From Burkholderiales bacterium (GTDB taxonomy: Bacteria > Pseudomonadota > Gammaproteobacteria > Burkholderiales > Burkholderiaceae_C): a stretch of DNA of 44,585 nt. The stretch covers positions 1 to 44,585 of the forward strand of contig JAGWTS010000005.1 in the NCBI GenBank assembly GCA_028868875.1, given 5' to 3'. The translations under genes were made by a program, and so were the position numbers. Below the pieces are notes generated by a model. That model was not told the DNA's origin. It made no database searches and saw only the letters and a list, made by a program, of their open reading frames with translations. Below, piece by piece: positions 23,101-31,774 of the stretch. Each line of letters starts with the position of its first letter. Within the stretch, counting starts at the first letter, position 1.

Positions 23101-24291
23101 TTACAGCACGCCCGCGGCGCGCAAGTCCTGCACCTGCGCGGGGGCCATCCCCAGCCGCTCGGCGAGGACGGCTTCGGTGTCGGCGCCGAGCCTCGCGCTG
23201 GGCTGGTAAGGCACGGTGCCGTCGGTGCCGTCGAAGCGCAGCGGCGAGGTCGGCACCACCATGCGGCCGTACTCCGGATGGTCGATCCAGCGCAGCGAAC
23301 CGCGTTCGTGCAAATGCGGGTCGTTGACGACCTCGTCGAGCGTGCGCACGGGCGCGCAGGGAACGCGGTTGCGGATCAGGTTTTCGAACAGCTCGGCCTT
23401 GCTTTGCCGGCGCGTGCGCTCGCCGATCGCCGCGTCCACCTCATCCATGTGGGTGCAGCGGTCCTTCACGGTGGCGTAGCGCGGCTCTGCTGCGAGTTCG
23501 GGGCAGCCGAGCGCGTCGACCAGCCAGCGCCAATGCTGGTCGTTGTTGGTGATGATGGCGATGTAGCCATCGGCGGCGGGGTAGACGTTGTACGGGCACA
23601 GCGAGAGCCCGGAATGGCGGTTGCCGGTGCGCACGACCTCGGCACCGCCGCCATAGTGCAGGCCGAGCGCCGAGGCCAGCGTGGGGTACACCGCCTCCAT
23701 CATCGAGACCTCGATCGAACGGCCCCGGCCCGTGCGCTCACGCTCGAACAGTGCCGCCGCGATGGCGCCGAAAAGATGGATGCCGGCCAGGAAGTCGGCC
23801 ATCGCCGGACCGGCCTTGACCGGCGGCGCGTCGGGGTAGCCGGTGCTGTCGATGACGCCGGCCATCGCCTGCACCGTCAGGTCCATCGCCGGAAAGTCGC
23901 GGTAAGGCCCGGTCTTGCCGTAGCCGGATCCCGAGGCGATGACGAGGCGCGGATTCGCGCCGTGCAGCACCTCGGCACCCAGCCCCAGGCGCTCCATCAC
24001 GCCGGGCGCGAAGTTCTCCACCAGCACGTCGGCCTGCGCGGCCAGGCGCAGCAGCAGGGCGCGCCCTTCCCCGCTCTTCAGGTTGAGCGTCATCGTGCGC
24101 TTGTTGGCGTTGAGCATCGCGAACGGCATCGCCGCGCCGCTCGCGCCCTGGCGCTTGCGCAGGTGCTCGCCGCCCGGCTGCTCGATCTTGATGACCTCGG
24201 CCCCGCCCTGGGCGAGCAGAAAGGTCGCGTAAGGGCCGTTGTAGATCTGCGTGAGGTCCAGGACCACAACGCCTGTAAAGGGGAAGGACAT
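23101..24291 (-). CDS. Family III CoA-transferase, second copy
   Basis: Protein of 396 residues with VLDLTQIYNGPYATFLLAQG, KIEQPGGEHLR, ENFAPGVMERLGL and SGSGYGKTGPYRDFPAMDLT. The catalytic Asp is expected in GPAMADFLAGIHLFG. The TNNDQHWRWLVDALG block is typical of CaiB/Frc relatives. It starts at MSFPFTG (24291); the longer frame would include the palindromic operator region. It is preceded by 130 bases holding a 36-base imperfect palindrome and is convergent with the first family III gene, so the two are controlled separately. Confidence 0.92.
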   Translation of the reverse strand: MSFPFTGVVVLDLTQIYNGPYATFLLAQGGAEVIKIEQPGGEHLRKRQGASGAAMPFAMLNANKRTMTLNLKSGEGRALLLRLAAQADVLVENFAPGVMERLGLGAEVLHGANPRLVIASGSGYGKTGPYRDFPAMDLTVQAMAGVIDSTGYPDAPPVKAGPAMADFLAGIHLFGAIAAALFERERTGRGRSIEVSMMEAVYPTLASALGLHYGGGAEVVRTGNRHSGLSLCPYNVYPAADGYIAIITNNDQHWRWLVDALGCPELAAEPRYATVKDRCTHMDEVDAAIGERTRRQSKAELFENLIRNRVPCAPVRTLDEVVNDPHLHERGSLRWIDHPEYGRMVVPTSPLRFDGTDGTVPYQPSARLGADTEAVLAERLGMAPAQVQDLRAAGVL

Positions 24292-24328
24292 CGGCTGGAC
24301 CCGGGAGTTGAGGGCCGATGCTAGTAGA

Positions 24329-24364
24329 ATTCCGTTTTTCAGGCAAATACTTGAATATCGGAAT
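24329..24364. promoter_or_regulatory. Palindromic operator candidate upstream of a CoA-transferase
   Basis: Imperfect dyad with ATTCCG and CGGAAT outer arms 24 bases apart, and inner TTCA / TGAA arms. It is AT-rich compared with its surroundings and lies 38 bases before the CoA-transferase start. The TTCCG arms resemble the IclR sites, but the centre does not match them. Confidence 0.4.
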
Positions 24365-24421
24365 ACCAATCTTCTTCGACGGCCATCGACCTGCGCCGCC
24401 CGGCCGGCGCCCGGGGCAGCG

Positions 24422-25378
24422 CTAGGTCTTGGGCAGGTTGAGACTCCGCAGCACCGGCAGCCAGCGATCGGCGTCCGCCTTGATGAGATGGTCCATCTCC
24501 TGCGGCGTTCCGCCCTTCGGCTCCATGCCGAGCGCGCGCGCCTTCGCGATGAGCGCCGGATCGGCGATCGCCGCGTTGACGGCGCGGTTCAGCGTCTCGA
24601 CGACAGTCTTCGGCGTCCCTGCGGGTACCGACAGGTAATAGCGCAGCGAGGCCTCGATGTCGAAACCCGATTCCTTGAAGGTCGGCGCCTCGGGCACCTG
24701 CGGCAGGCGGGCGGCGTCCATGACGCCGAGCAGCCTGAGCTTGCCGCTGCGAATGAGCGAAAGCGTGCTCGTGATCGAGGTGCCGTAGATGTCGATCGAC
24801 CCGCCGAGCAAGGCCGTGATCGCCTGGCTGTCGCCGTTAAAGGGGATGTAGGTGGTGGAGATGCCGGCCTGCTTCTCGAAGTAGATCGGCCCGAGATTGC
24901 TCAGGACCGAGGCCCCGGGCGAGCCGCGGTTGATCTTGCCCGGGTTGGCCTTGGCATAGGCGACCATCTCCCGGATGTCGTGGTAGGGCAGGTCGGCGCG
25001 CCCGACGAGGATCGTGGGCTGGACCGCGATCTGCGTGACGGACTCGAAGTCCTTCTCCGGGTCGTAAGGCAGCTTGTTGAACAGCACCGTGTTGTTCGCG
25101 AGGATGCCCAGGAAGGACACGAGCACGGTGCGCCCGTCCGGACGCGCCCTGGCGACATAGCTCGCGGCGACGATGCCGCTCGCACCGGGCTTGTTGGCGA
25201 CGATGACCGGCATCCCGTGCTGGGTCATCTCGTCCGCGATCATGCGAACGTAGACGTCGGTGCCGCCGCCGGCCGCGAAGGGCACGACGATCGTCGTGGC
25301 CTGCTCCTGGGCCCGGACGGGACCCAGGACGGCGAAGGATGCGACGAGGATGGCCACGAACAGTTTCAGGAATTTCAT
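24422..25378 (-). CDS. Bug/TctC-family periplasmic solute-binding receptor
   Basis: Protein of 318 residues with a Sec signal peptide (MKFLKLFVAILVASFAVLGPVRAQ, cleavage near residue 24) and the TctC fold: TTIVVPFAAGGGTDVYVRMIA, ANKPGASGIVAASYVA, NKLPYDPEKDFESVTQIA and PEAPTFKESGFDI. These receptors bind carboxylates in the periplasm. They often lack their own permease, as here, where no TctA or TctB gene is nearby. The gene follows an SDR by 73 bases on the same strand. Expanded families of this protein are a hallmark of Burkholderiales, which supports the taxonomic guess. Confidence 0.93.
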   Translation of the reverse strand: MKFLKLFVAILVASFAVLGPVRAQEQATTIVVPFAAGGGTDVYVRMIADEMTQHGMPVIVANKPGASGIVAASYVARARPDGRTVLVSFLGILANNTVLFNKLPYDPEKDFESVTQIAVQPTILVGRADLPYHDIREMVAYAKANPGKINRGSPGASVLSNLGPIYFEKQAGISTTYIPFNGDSQAITALLGGSIDIYGTSITSTLSLIRSGKLRLLGVMDAARLPQVPEAPTFKESGFDIEASLRYYLSVPAGTPKTVVETLNRAVNAAIADPALIAKARALGMEPKGGTPQEMDHLIKADADRWLPVLRSLNLPKT

Positions 25379-25451
25379 CTCTTCTCCTTGGGATGGTTGC
25401 GATCAGGCGCCCCGGATCGACGCCGGAACGGGCCGACCGGTCGAGCGCGGG

Positions 25452-26210
25452 TCAGAGCACGGCATGGGTGGCGCCGCCGTCGACGAGGATCGACTCGCCG
25501 GTCATCCAGCTGCTTTGCGCACCGGCCAGGAAGAGCGCGGCCGAAGCCACGTCGTCGGCTTCCCCGAGCCGGCCCAGCGGGGTGCGGGCGAGGCGCTTGG
25601 CCGCCGTCGCCGCGTCGAGGTTGATGCGCACGCCCTCGGTCTGGATCGAGCCCGGGCAGATGGCGTTGACGCGCACCCGCTGCGGCCCCAGTTCCACCGC
25701 GGCAGCGCGCGTCAGCCCCAGCACGCCGGCCTTGACGCCGGCATAGATCATCGCGTTGGGCATGCCCAGAAAGGCCGCCGCCGAGGCGATGTTGATGATC
25801 GATCCGCCGCCGCTGCGCGCCATCACCGGCGCCGCGCACTGGATGCCCCAGACGACCGAGTCGAAACCCGTTGCCGTCATCCGGCGCAGCATGTCCGGCG
25901 TGATGCCCTCGAGCGGGCCGTAGCGCACCCAGATCGCGTTGCTCACCAGCACGTCGAGCCGCCCGTGCCGGGCTTCGAGGGCGGCCACGGCATCGGCCAG
26001 GGTGGCGCGATCGGCGACATTGCCGGCAAAGGCCAGCGTGCGGGCGCCGCCCGCGGCGACCTCCGCGGCCGCGGCCTGGGCGCGCTCGGGCTTCAGGTCG
26101 AGCATGCCGACGATCGCCCCTTCGGCAGCAAAGCGTTCGGCGATCGCCCGGCCGATGCCCTGGGCCGCGCCGGTGACCAGGGCCACCTTGCCTTCGAGTT
26201 GTCCGCTCAT
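25452..26210 (-). CDS. SDR family oxidoreductase
   Basis: Short-chain dehydrogenase of 252 residues: TGAAQGIGRAIAERF near residue 14, LVSNAIW in place of the usual NNAG-type segment, NIASAAAF with Ser, MIYAGVKAG with the catalytic Tyr and Lys, and ICPGSIQTEG. LDLKPER after the second strand suggests NAD preference. It ends in the C-terminal ILVDGGA motif. It is divergent from the SnoaL-like gene (77 bases apart) and leads into the Bug receptor. A GGATTTCGA core shared with the IclR sites occurs in that divergent space at 26231-26239, but flanking bases do not match. Substrate unknown. Confidence 0.92.
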   Translation of the reverse strand: MSGQLEGKVALVTGAAQGIGRAIAERFAAEGAIVGMLDLKPERAQAAAAEVAAGGARTLAFAGNVADRATLADAVAALEARHGRLDVLVSNAIWVRYGPLEGITPDMLRRMTATGFDSVVWGIQCAAPVMARSGGGSIINIASAAAFLGMPNAMIYAGVKAGVLGLTRAAAVELGPQRVRVNAICPGSIQTEGVRINLDAATAAKRLARTPLGRLGEADDVASAALFLAGAQSSWMTGESILVDGGATHAVL

Positions 26211-26287
26211 CTTCCCGCTTGCCTCGATGTGGATTTCGAGCCGGCGCCCTAGACTGGCACCGCCCCCTTGCTTTCCATGGATGGACC

Positions 26288-26821
26288 ATGACCCCTGAAA
26301 ACGCCTCGCTGCAATCGCTGCTCGACCGCGAATCCATTCGCGAATGCATCTTCCGCTACTGCCGCGGCATCGACCGTGCCGACGAGGCGGCGCTGCGCGC
26401 GAGCTACTGGCCCGACGCGACCGACCACCACGGCGCCTTTCGCGGCAGTGCCAGCGACTTCATCGCGGCGGCACTGCCCAGGCTGCTCGAGAGCGGCCGC
26501 ATGATCCACCATGTCGGCAACCTGTCGATCGAGTTGCGCGACCGCCAGGCCGCGGTCGAGACCTATTTCCTCGCCTGGCAGCGCGACCGTCGCGGCGACG
26601 CAGCCGAGCAGGAGACCTTCCTCGCCGGGCGTTATGTCGATCGATTCGAAAAGCGCGGCAACGAATGGCGAGTGGCCGCCCGCATCGTCGTCTACGACTG
26701 GGTCCAGCCGCTGGGCGCCGCGCCGGCGGCGACCGAAATCGAGCGCTTCGGTCCGCGCCAGCCCATCGGCGCGCGCAAGCCCGACGATCCCTGGTATGCG
26801 CTGCTGGCCGAGCTCGGCTGA
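26288..26821 (+). CDS. SnoaL-like / NTF2-like fold protein
   Basis: Protein of 177 residues with the start of a SnoaL-like alpha-beta barrel. The sequence opens LQSLLDRESIRECIFRYCRGIDRAD, then YWPDATDHHGAF, MIHHVGNLSIEL, TYFLAWQRDR and RYVDRFEKRGNEWRVAARIVVYDW, the classic order for gamma-hexachlorocyclohexane dehydrochlorinase/SnoaL relatives. DATDHHG contributes an Asp-His pair that could serve in the active cavity. Family members act as dehydratases, isomerases or cyclases on polar cyclic substrates. A deleted relative is at 21598. Start at MTPENAS is preferred to the longer frame, which has an unrelated leader. Confidence 0.82.
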   Translation: MTPENASLQSLLDRESIRECIFRYCRGIDRADEAALRASYWPDATDHHGAFRGSASDFIAAALPRLLESGRMIHHVGNLSIELRDRQAAVETYFLAWQRDRRGDAAEQETFLAGRYVDRFEKRGNEWRVAARIVVYDWVQPLGAAPAATEIERFGPRQPIGARKPDDPWYALLAELG

Positions 26822-26895
26822 GCGACGGCAGGAAGGTCGCGTTCCGGCGCCGGATTGCGGCCCGCGCCAGGAGCGCCGGCGGTGGGGAGCCGGCG

Positions 26896-27710
26896 TCATC
26901 GGGGCCGCCATGCCGGCTCGGTGAGCGAAGGCATCAAGGTGTGGACCAAGCCACCGTCGACCACCAATTCATGGCCGTGGACATAGGCCGCATCGGGGCC
27001 GACCAGAAAGGACAAGGCCGCGGCCATGTCTTCGGGTCGGGCGACCCGGCGCAGCGGAATACGCGCCTCGCGCGCCTCCAGGGCGCCGGGCCGCTCGTAC
27101 GCAGGTGCCGTTCCCGGCGTCATGGTCAGCCCCGGCGACAAGGCGTTGACGCGGATGCCGTCCGGCCCCATTCCACCGCCATCTGCCGCATCAGCATCAA
27201 TTGCGCGGCCTTGCTTGCGCTGTAGGCGGCGAGCGGCGGCGAGGCCTGGCTTGCGGAGACGCTGGTCGTCAGCACCAGGCAGCCGCGGGCTTGCGCGAGC
27301 AGCGCATGGGTGGATTTGCCGAGCAACCATGCGGCGCGGACATGGACCGCGAAGCTGCGGTCCCAGTCTTCCACAGCGGCGTCGAGCAGCGATGCGGGTT
27401 TGGCGAAGCCGGCATTGCTGGCGACGCAGTCGAGGCCACCGAAAGCCGCGGCGGCGGCGGCCAGGCGGGCCGGCTCGGCGCCCTCGGCGAGATCGCCGAC
27501 ACAGACCTGCACCGTCGCGCCCCTGGCGCGCAACGCCAGCGCGAGGTCCTGCAATTCGTCACCCAAACGATCTGCGATCACGAGTTGGGCAGGCAGGGCA
27601 AAACGGGTCTCCGAGTCCAGGGCCAGACGCAGCGCCATCGCGCGCCCGATGCCGCGGGCCGCCCCCGTGACGAGGGCCCTCAGCCCATGGGCATCGCCGG
27701 CGGCGCTCAT
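26896..27710 (-). pseudogene. SDR oxidoreductase disrupted by a frameshift
   Basis: The 5' part reads MSAAGDAHGLRALVTGAARGIGRAMALRL through LVLTTSVSA and YSASKAAQLMLMRQMAVEWG, then runs off in frame. The adjacent frame resumes GPDGIRVNALSPGLTMTPGTAP and ends HGHELVVDGGL. A single base missing in the G/C run at about 27164-27170 explains the break, since EWG followed by PDGIRVN is the expected continuation. All SDR motifs are otherwise present, so the lesion is recent or a sequencing error. The ATG overlaps the preceding SDR stop (ATGA), making this the last gene of the importer operon. It is convergent with the SnoaL-like gene; the 74 bases between them are GC-rich with no clear terminator. 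Confidence 0.8.
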
Positions 27711-28471
27711 GTCGCGAGGAACCCGCCGTCGACCGGCAAGGTGGCGGCGTTGATGTAGCTCGCCAGCGGCGATGCGAGGAAGAGCACGGCGGCGGCCACC
27801 TCCTCGGCCTGGCCGAGCCGGCCGGCCGGCGTGCGGCGCAGGAAGCCGGCCAGTCGGGCGGGATCGCCGCGCGTGGCCGCGGTCATCGGGGTCTCGATGA
27901 CGCCGGGGGCGACGGCATTGACGCGGACCCCGTCGGCGCCGAGGTCGACCGCCAGCGTGCGCGTGAGCATGTGCAGCGCCGCCTTCGATGCCGAATAGCC
28001 GGCGCAGCCCGCCTGCGCCGAGAAGGCCGCGCCCGAGGCGATATTGACGACGGAGCCGCGGGTTCGACGCAGGGCCGGCAGAAAGGCGCGCAGCATCGCG
28101 AAGGCGCCGTGCAGGTTGACGTCCATCACCTGGCGCACGATGGCCTCGGCGTCGGGGTCGTCGATGCCGCGGCGCACCAGAACACCGGCGTTGTTGACCA
28201 GGACGGCAGCGTCGCCGCATTCGCTGCCCACCCGCGCCGCCAGCGCGCGCACCGCGGCGGCGTCGGTGACGTCGAGCGCGAAGGCCCAGGCGGGCGCGCC
28301 ATCGCGTCGCAGCGAATCGGCGACGCCGGCGCAGGCCGCGGCATCGATGTCGGTCAGCACGACGCGCGCTCCGGCCATCGCCAGCGCCCGCGCGACGGCG
28401 GCGCCGATGCCGCTGCCGGCCCCGGTCACGACGGCCAGGCGGTCGTCCAGGCGCAGCTCGATGCCCTTCAT
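27707..28471 (-). CDS. SDR family oxidoreductase, paralogue of the SDR at 391
   Basis: Protein of 254 residues starting MKGIELRLDDRLAVVTGAGSGIG, with LVNNAGVLV, NIASGAAFSAQAGCAGYSASK and VAPGVIETPMTAATRGDP. Extended blocks are shared with the SDR at 391-1173 (VMDVNL, GSGIG...GARVVL, CAGYSASK), pointing to duplication within this catabolic island. The ATG overlaps the LivM stop (ATGA), so it is translationally tied to the importer. It probably oxidises a hydroxyl on the imported acid or its CoA ester. Confidence 0.92.
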   Translation of the reverse strand: MKGIELRLDDRLAVVTGAGSGIGAAVARALAMAGARVVLTDIDAAACAGVADSLRRDGAPAWAFALDVTDAAAVRALAARVGSECGDAAVLVNNAGVLVRRGIDDPDAEAIVRQVMDVNLHGAFAMLRAFLPALRRTRGSVVNIASGAAFSAQAGCAGYSASKAALHMLTRTLAVDLGADGVRVNAVAPGVIETPMTAATRGDPARLAGFLRRTPAGRLGQAEEVAAAVLFLASPLASYINAATLPVDGGFLAT

Positions 28472-29430
28472 GAACTCGCCTCCGGTTGCGCGGCGCGTGC
28501 CGTGTGGCGTTCGCGCCAGGCCTGCCACTCGCCGACCAGGCCGCGCCGGAACGCCAGCACGACGACGATGAAGACCAGGCCCTGCAGCATCAGCACGACC
28601 TCGGCGAAAGAGGCGAAATACTCCTGCATCGAGACGACCACGAGGGCCCCGACCAGCGGGCCCGCCAGGGTCTGGACACCGCCGACGATGACCATCAGCA
28701 GCGCATCGCCCGAAGTCGCCCAATGGACGTCGGCGAGCGTCGCGATCTGAAACACCAGGGCTTTCAAGCCCCCGGCCAGGCCGGCGAACGCGGCCGAGAG
28801 CACGTAGGCGGCCAGCTTGTAGCGGTTGACCCGGTAGCCCAGCGAAACGGCGCGCGGCTCGCTGTCGCGGATGGCCGCCAGCACATGGCCGAAGGGCGAA
28901 TTGACGGTGCGGTAGATGAGCCAGAAGCCGGCGACCACCACCAGGAGCACGAAGTAGTAGAGCGTCATGTCGTCGTGCAGCGGCAGCCAGCCCAGCAGGC
29001 GGCCGCGCGGCACGTTCTGCAAGCCGTTCTCGCCGCCCGTGAACGGCGCGCGCAAGGCGACGAAATAAACCAGCTGGGCGATGGCCAGCGTGATCATCGA
29101 GAAGGCCGTGCCGTGGCGGCGGACCGCCAGCAGGCCGCCGGCCAGGCCGAGCAGCGCGGCCGCGCCGGCGCCCAGCAGCAGGCCCAGCGCCGGGTCGAGC
29201 GCCCAGACCTTGACCGCCTGCGCCGTGACATAGGCAGCCGAGCCGAAGAACATGGCGTGGCCGAAGGAGAGCAGGCCGAGCTGGCCCACGAGCAGGTTGA
29301 GCGAAGCCGCCAGCAGCGCCCAGCACAGGAGCTTCATCAGGAACACCGGGTAGACGACCCAGGGTGCGGCCAGCGCCAGCAGCGCGACCAGGACCAGCAG
29401 CCACAGCGGCGGACGTGCATAGCCCGGCAT
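28468..29430 (-). CDS. Branched-chain amino acid-type ABC transporter permease (LivM)
   Basis: Integral membrane protein of 320 residues with about nine hydrophobic segments (LWLLVLVALLALAAPWVVY, LLCWALLAASLNLLVG, YYFVLLVVVAGFWLIY and others). It carries the LivM-type GQLGLLSFGHAMFFG motif near residue 48 and the EAA-like loop IRDSEPRAVSLGYRVNRYKL that contacts the ATPase. It works with LivH, LivG, LivF and the receptor encoded upstream. Its start overlaps the LivH stop by one base. Members of this HAAT group carry not only amino acids but also aromatic and alicyclic acids, which fits the surroundings. Confidence 0.94.
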   Translation of the reverse strand: MPGYARPPLWLLVLVALLALAAPWVVYPVFLMKLLCWALLAASLNLLVGQLGLLSFGHAMFFGSAAYVTAQAVKVWALDPALGLLLGAGAAALLGLAGGLLAVRRHGTAFSMITLAIAQLVYFVALRAPFTGGENGLQNVPRGRLLGWLPLHDDMTLYYFVLLVVVAGFWLIYRTVNSPFGHVLAAIRDSEPRAVSLGYRVNRYKLAAYVLSAAFAGLAGGLKALVFQIATLADVHWATSGDALLMVIVGGVQTLAGPLVGALVVVSMQEYFASFAEVVLMLQGLVFIVVVLAFRRGLVGEWQAWRERHTARAAQPEASS

Positions 29431-30311
29431 CACAGATCTCCCCGGCCGAACAGGCCCGCCGGCTTGAAGGCCAGCACCAGCAGCATGACGACGAAGACGA
29501 CGATGCCCGATGCGTCGGGCAACAGCAGCCGGGTCAGGCCCTCGATGACGCCGAGGCCGAAGCCGGAGACGATGGAGCCGATGATCGAGCCCATGCCGCC
29601 GATCACGACCACGGCGAACACGACGACGATGAGGTCGCTGCCCATCAGCGGGCTGACCTGGTAGATGGGGGCGGCCATGACCCCGGCGAGCCCGGCCAGG
29701 CCGACGCCCAGGCCGTAGGTCAGGGTCAGCAGCAGCGGCACGCGGATGCCGAAGGTGCGCACCAGGGACGGGTTCTCGTGCGCGGCCCGCAGGGTGGCGC
29801 CGAAGCGGGTGCGCTCGACGAACCACCAGGTCGCGAAGCAGACCAGCATCGATGCCACGATGACCCAGATCCGGTAGGCCGGCAGGTAGGCGAAGGGCAG
29901 TGCGAAGCCGCCCGACAGCGGGCTCGCGTAAGGCTGCCCGGTGGCCCCGAAGGCGAGGCGGAAGGCGCCCTCGAGCACGAGGGCGAGGCCGAAGGTGAGG
30001 AGCAGCGCGTAGACCGGGTCCAGCCCCTGGAGCCGGCGCAGCATGGTGCGCTCGGCCAGCATGCCCAGGACCGCGGTCACGAGCGGCACGATGAGCAGGG
30101 CCCACCAGTAGCCCAGCCCGAGGTACTGCAGCAAGGCCCAGGCGATGAAGGCGCCCACCATGTACAGCGCGCCATGGGCGAAGTTCACGATGTGCAGGAG
30201 GCCGAAGATGATCGCCAGCCCCAGGCTCAGCAAGGCGTAGAACGAGCCGTTGATGAGGCCGACGATGAGCTGGCCGACGATGGCCGCGGGTGGAATGTCG
30301 AGCGGGTTCAT
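29430..30311 (-). CDS. Branched-chain amino acid-type ABC transporter permease (LivH)
   Basis: Membrane protein of 293 residues: QLIVGLINGSFYALLSLGLA, IFGLLHIVNFAHGALYMVGA (the LivH signature) and the coupling loop LRAAHENPSLVRTFGIRV. Seven to nine hydrophobic segments are visible. It starts at MNPLDIPP; the longer frame adds unlikely residues. It is 10 bases downstream of LivF and abuts LivM. It forms the heterodimeric channel with LivM in the inner membrane. Confidence 0.94.
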   Translation of the reverse strand: MNPLDIPPAAIVGQLIVGLINGSFYALLSLGLAIIFGLLHIVNFAHGALYMVGAFIAWALLQYLGLGYWWALLIVPLVTAVLGMLAERTMLRRLQGLDPVYALLLTFGLALVLEGAFRLAFGATGQPYASPLSGGFALPFAYLPAYRIWVIVASMLVCFATWWFVERTRFGATLRAAHENPSLVRTFGIRVPLLLTLTYGLGVGLAGLAGVMAAPIYQVSPLMGSDLIVVVFAVVVIGGMGSIIGSIVSGFGLGVIEGLTRLLLPDASGIVVFVVMLLVLAFKPAGLFGRGDL

Positions 30312-30321
30312 CGTGCCCTCC

Positions 30322-31026
30322 TCACAGGCCCAGCAGGGTCTCGATGCGGCCGCGTTCGGCGTCCAGCGCCGCACGCTCGAAATGCTCGACGACGCAGCCT
30401 TCGTCGATGACGTAGAAGCGGTCGGCGAGGCCGGAGGCGAAGCGGAAGTTCTGTTCCACCATCAGCAGGGTGAAGCCGCGCTCGCGCAGCTTGACCAGGG
30501 TCTGGCCGATGCCGTGGACGATCGACGGCGCCAGCCCCTCGGTCGGCTCGTCGAGCAGCAGCAGCTTGGCGCCGGTGCGCAGGATGCGCGCGATTGCCAG
30601 CATCTGCTGCTCGCCTCCCGAGAGCTTGGAGCCGCCGCTGGCGCGCCGCGCCCGCAGGTTGGGAAAGAGCTCGTAGATCTCCTCGACGGCGAGGCCGCCG
30701 GGCGCCAGCACCGGAGGCAGGAGCAGGTTCTCCTGCACCGTCAGGCTGGCGAAGATGCCGCGCTCCTCGGGACAGTACGCCACCCCGAGGCGCGCCACGG
30801 CCTCGGGCGGCAGGCCCAGCGTCGGCCGCCCGCCAATCTCGATGCGGCCCCGGCATCGCGGCAGCAGCCCCATCACCGAGCGCAAGGTGGTGGTCTTGCC
30901 GGCGCCGTTGCGCCCGAGCAGGCACACGACCTCGCCGCCGCGCACCTCGAGGTCGATGCGGGTCAAGGCCTGGGTCTCGCCGTACCAGGCGGCAAGCCCT
31001 TCGACGCGCAACAGGGGTTCAGACAA
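30322..31026 (-). CDS. ABC transporter ATP-binding protein (LivF)
   Basis: ATPase of 234 residues with Walker A GRNGAGKTTTLR, signature LSGGEQQMLAIAR, Walker B KLLLLDEPTEGLAPSI and the LivF-type QTLVKLRERGFTLLMVEQN. It starts MSEPLLRVEGLAAWYGETQAL, the usual LivF opening. It overlaps the LivG stop by 8 bases, so the two ATPases are coupled in translation. It powers uptake together with LivG on the cytoplasmic face. Confidence 0.95.
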   Translation of the reverse strand: MSEPLLRVEGLAAWYGETQALTRIDLEVRGGEVVCLLGRNGAGKTTTLRSVMGLLPRCRGRIEIGGRPTLGLPPEAVARLGVAYCPEERGIFASLTVQENLLLPPVLAPGGLAVEEIYELFPNLRARRASGGSKLSGGEQQMLAIARILRTGAKLLLLDEPTEGLAPSIVHGIGQTLVKLRERGFTLLMVEQNFRFASGLADRFYVIDEGCVVEHFERAALDAERGRIETLLGL

Positions 31027-31774
31027 CGCCGCCTCCCACGTAAGCCTCGAGCACGCGCGGGTCGCGCGAGACCTCGTCGTACCGGCCCTCGGCCAGCACC
31101 TCGCCCGATTGCAGCACCGTGATGCGGTCGCAGAGGTCGGCCACGACCTTCATGTTGTGCTCGACCATCAGCACGGTGCAGCGCTTGGACAAGTCGGCGA
31201 TCAGCCGCGTCACCGGGCCGATGTCCTCGTGGCCCAGGCCGGCCATCGGCTCGTCGAGCAGCACCAGGCTGGGCTCCAGCGCCAGCGTCGTCGCCAGCTC
31301 CAGCGCCCGCTTGCGGCCGTACGGCAGATCGGCCGCGGTGTGCCGGCTCCAGCGCGTGAGGCCCACCTGCTCCAGCAGGGCTTCGGCGCGCGCCGTGTAG
31401 CGGCCGAGCGCCGCCGACGAGCGCCAGAACGCGTAGCTGCCGCCGTCGTGCGCGAGCAGCGCCACGCGCACGTTGTCGAGCACGTCGAGCTGGCGGAACA
31501 CGGCCGAGATCTGGAACGAGCGCACGAGCCCGAGGCCGGCGACGCGGGCCGCATCCAGCGGCGTGATGTCGCGGCCGTCGAAGACGATGCGGCCCGAGCT
31601 CACCGGCAGGAAGCGCGTGAGCAGGTTGAAGCAGGTGGTCTTGCCGGCGCCGTTGGGGCCGATCAGCGCGTGCACGCTGCCGCGCCGGACGCGCAGGTTG
31701 ACGCCGCGAACGGCGTCGAAGCCGCGGAAGGACTTGCCGAGGTTGGTGGCTTCGAGGATCAGGTCGGAGCTCAT
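31019..31774 (-). CDS. ABC transporter ATP-binding protein (LivG)
   Basis: ATPase of 251 residues with Walker A GPNGAGKTTCFN, the diverged signature DLPYGRKRALELA typical of LivG (not LSGGQ), Walker B VLLDEPMAGLGHED and switch His in LMVEHNMK. It starts MSSDLILEATNLGKSF. The ATG overlaps the SMP-30-like stop (ATGA). It is the second nucleotide-binding subunit of the importer. Confidence 0.95.
   Translation of the reverse strand: MSSDLILEATNLGKSFRGFDAVRGVNLRVRRGSVHALIGPNGAGKTTCFNLLTRFLPVSSGRIVFDGRDITPLDAARVAGLGLVRSFQISAVFRQLDVLDNVRVALLAHDGGSYAFWRSSAALGRYTARAEALLEQVGLTRWSRHTAADLPYGRKRALELATTLALEPSLVLLDEPMAGLGHEDIGPVTRLIADLSKRCTVLMVEHNMKVVADLCDRITVLQSGEVLAEGRYDEVSRDPRVLEAYVGGGVV

Noticed and set aside
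26231-26239. GGATTTCGA, the core of the IclR sites, upstream of the SDR at 26210
   Set aside because: Only nine bases match and the conserved outer arms are absent; chance occurrence of such a core in this window is likely.
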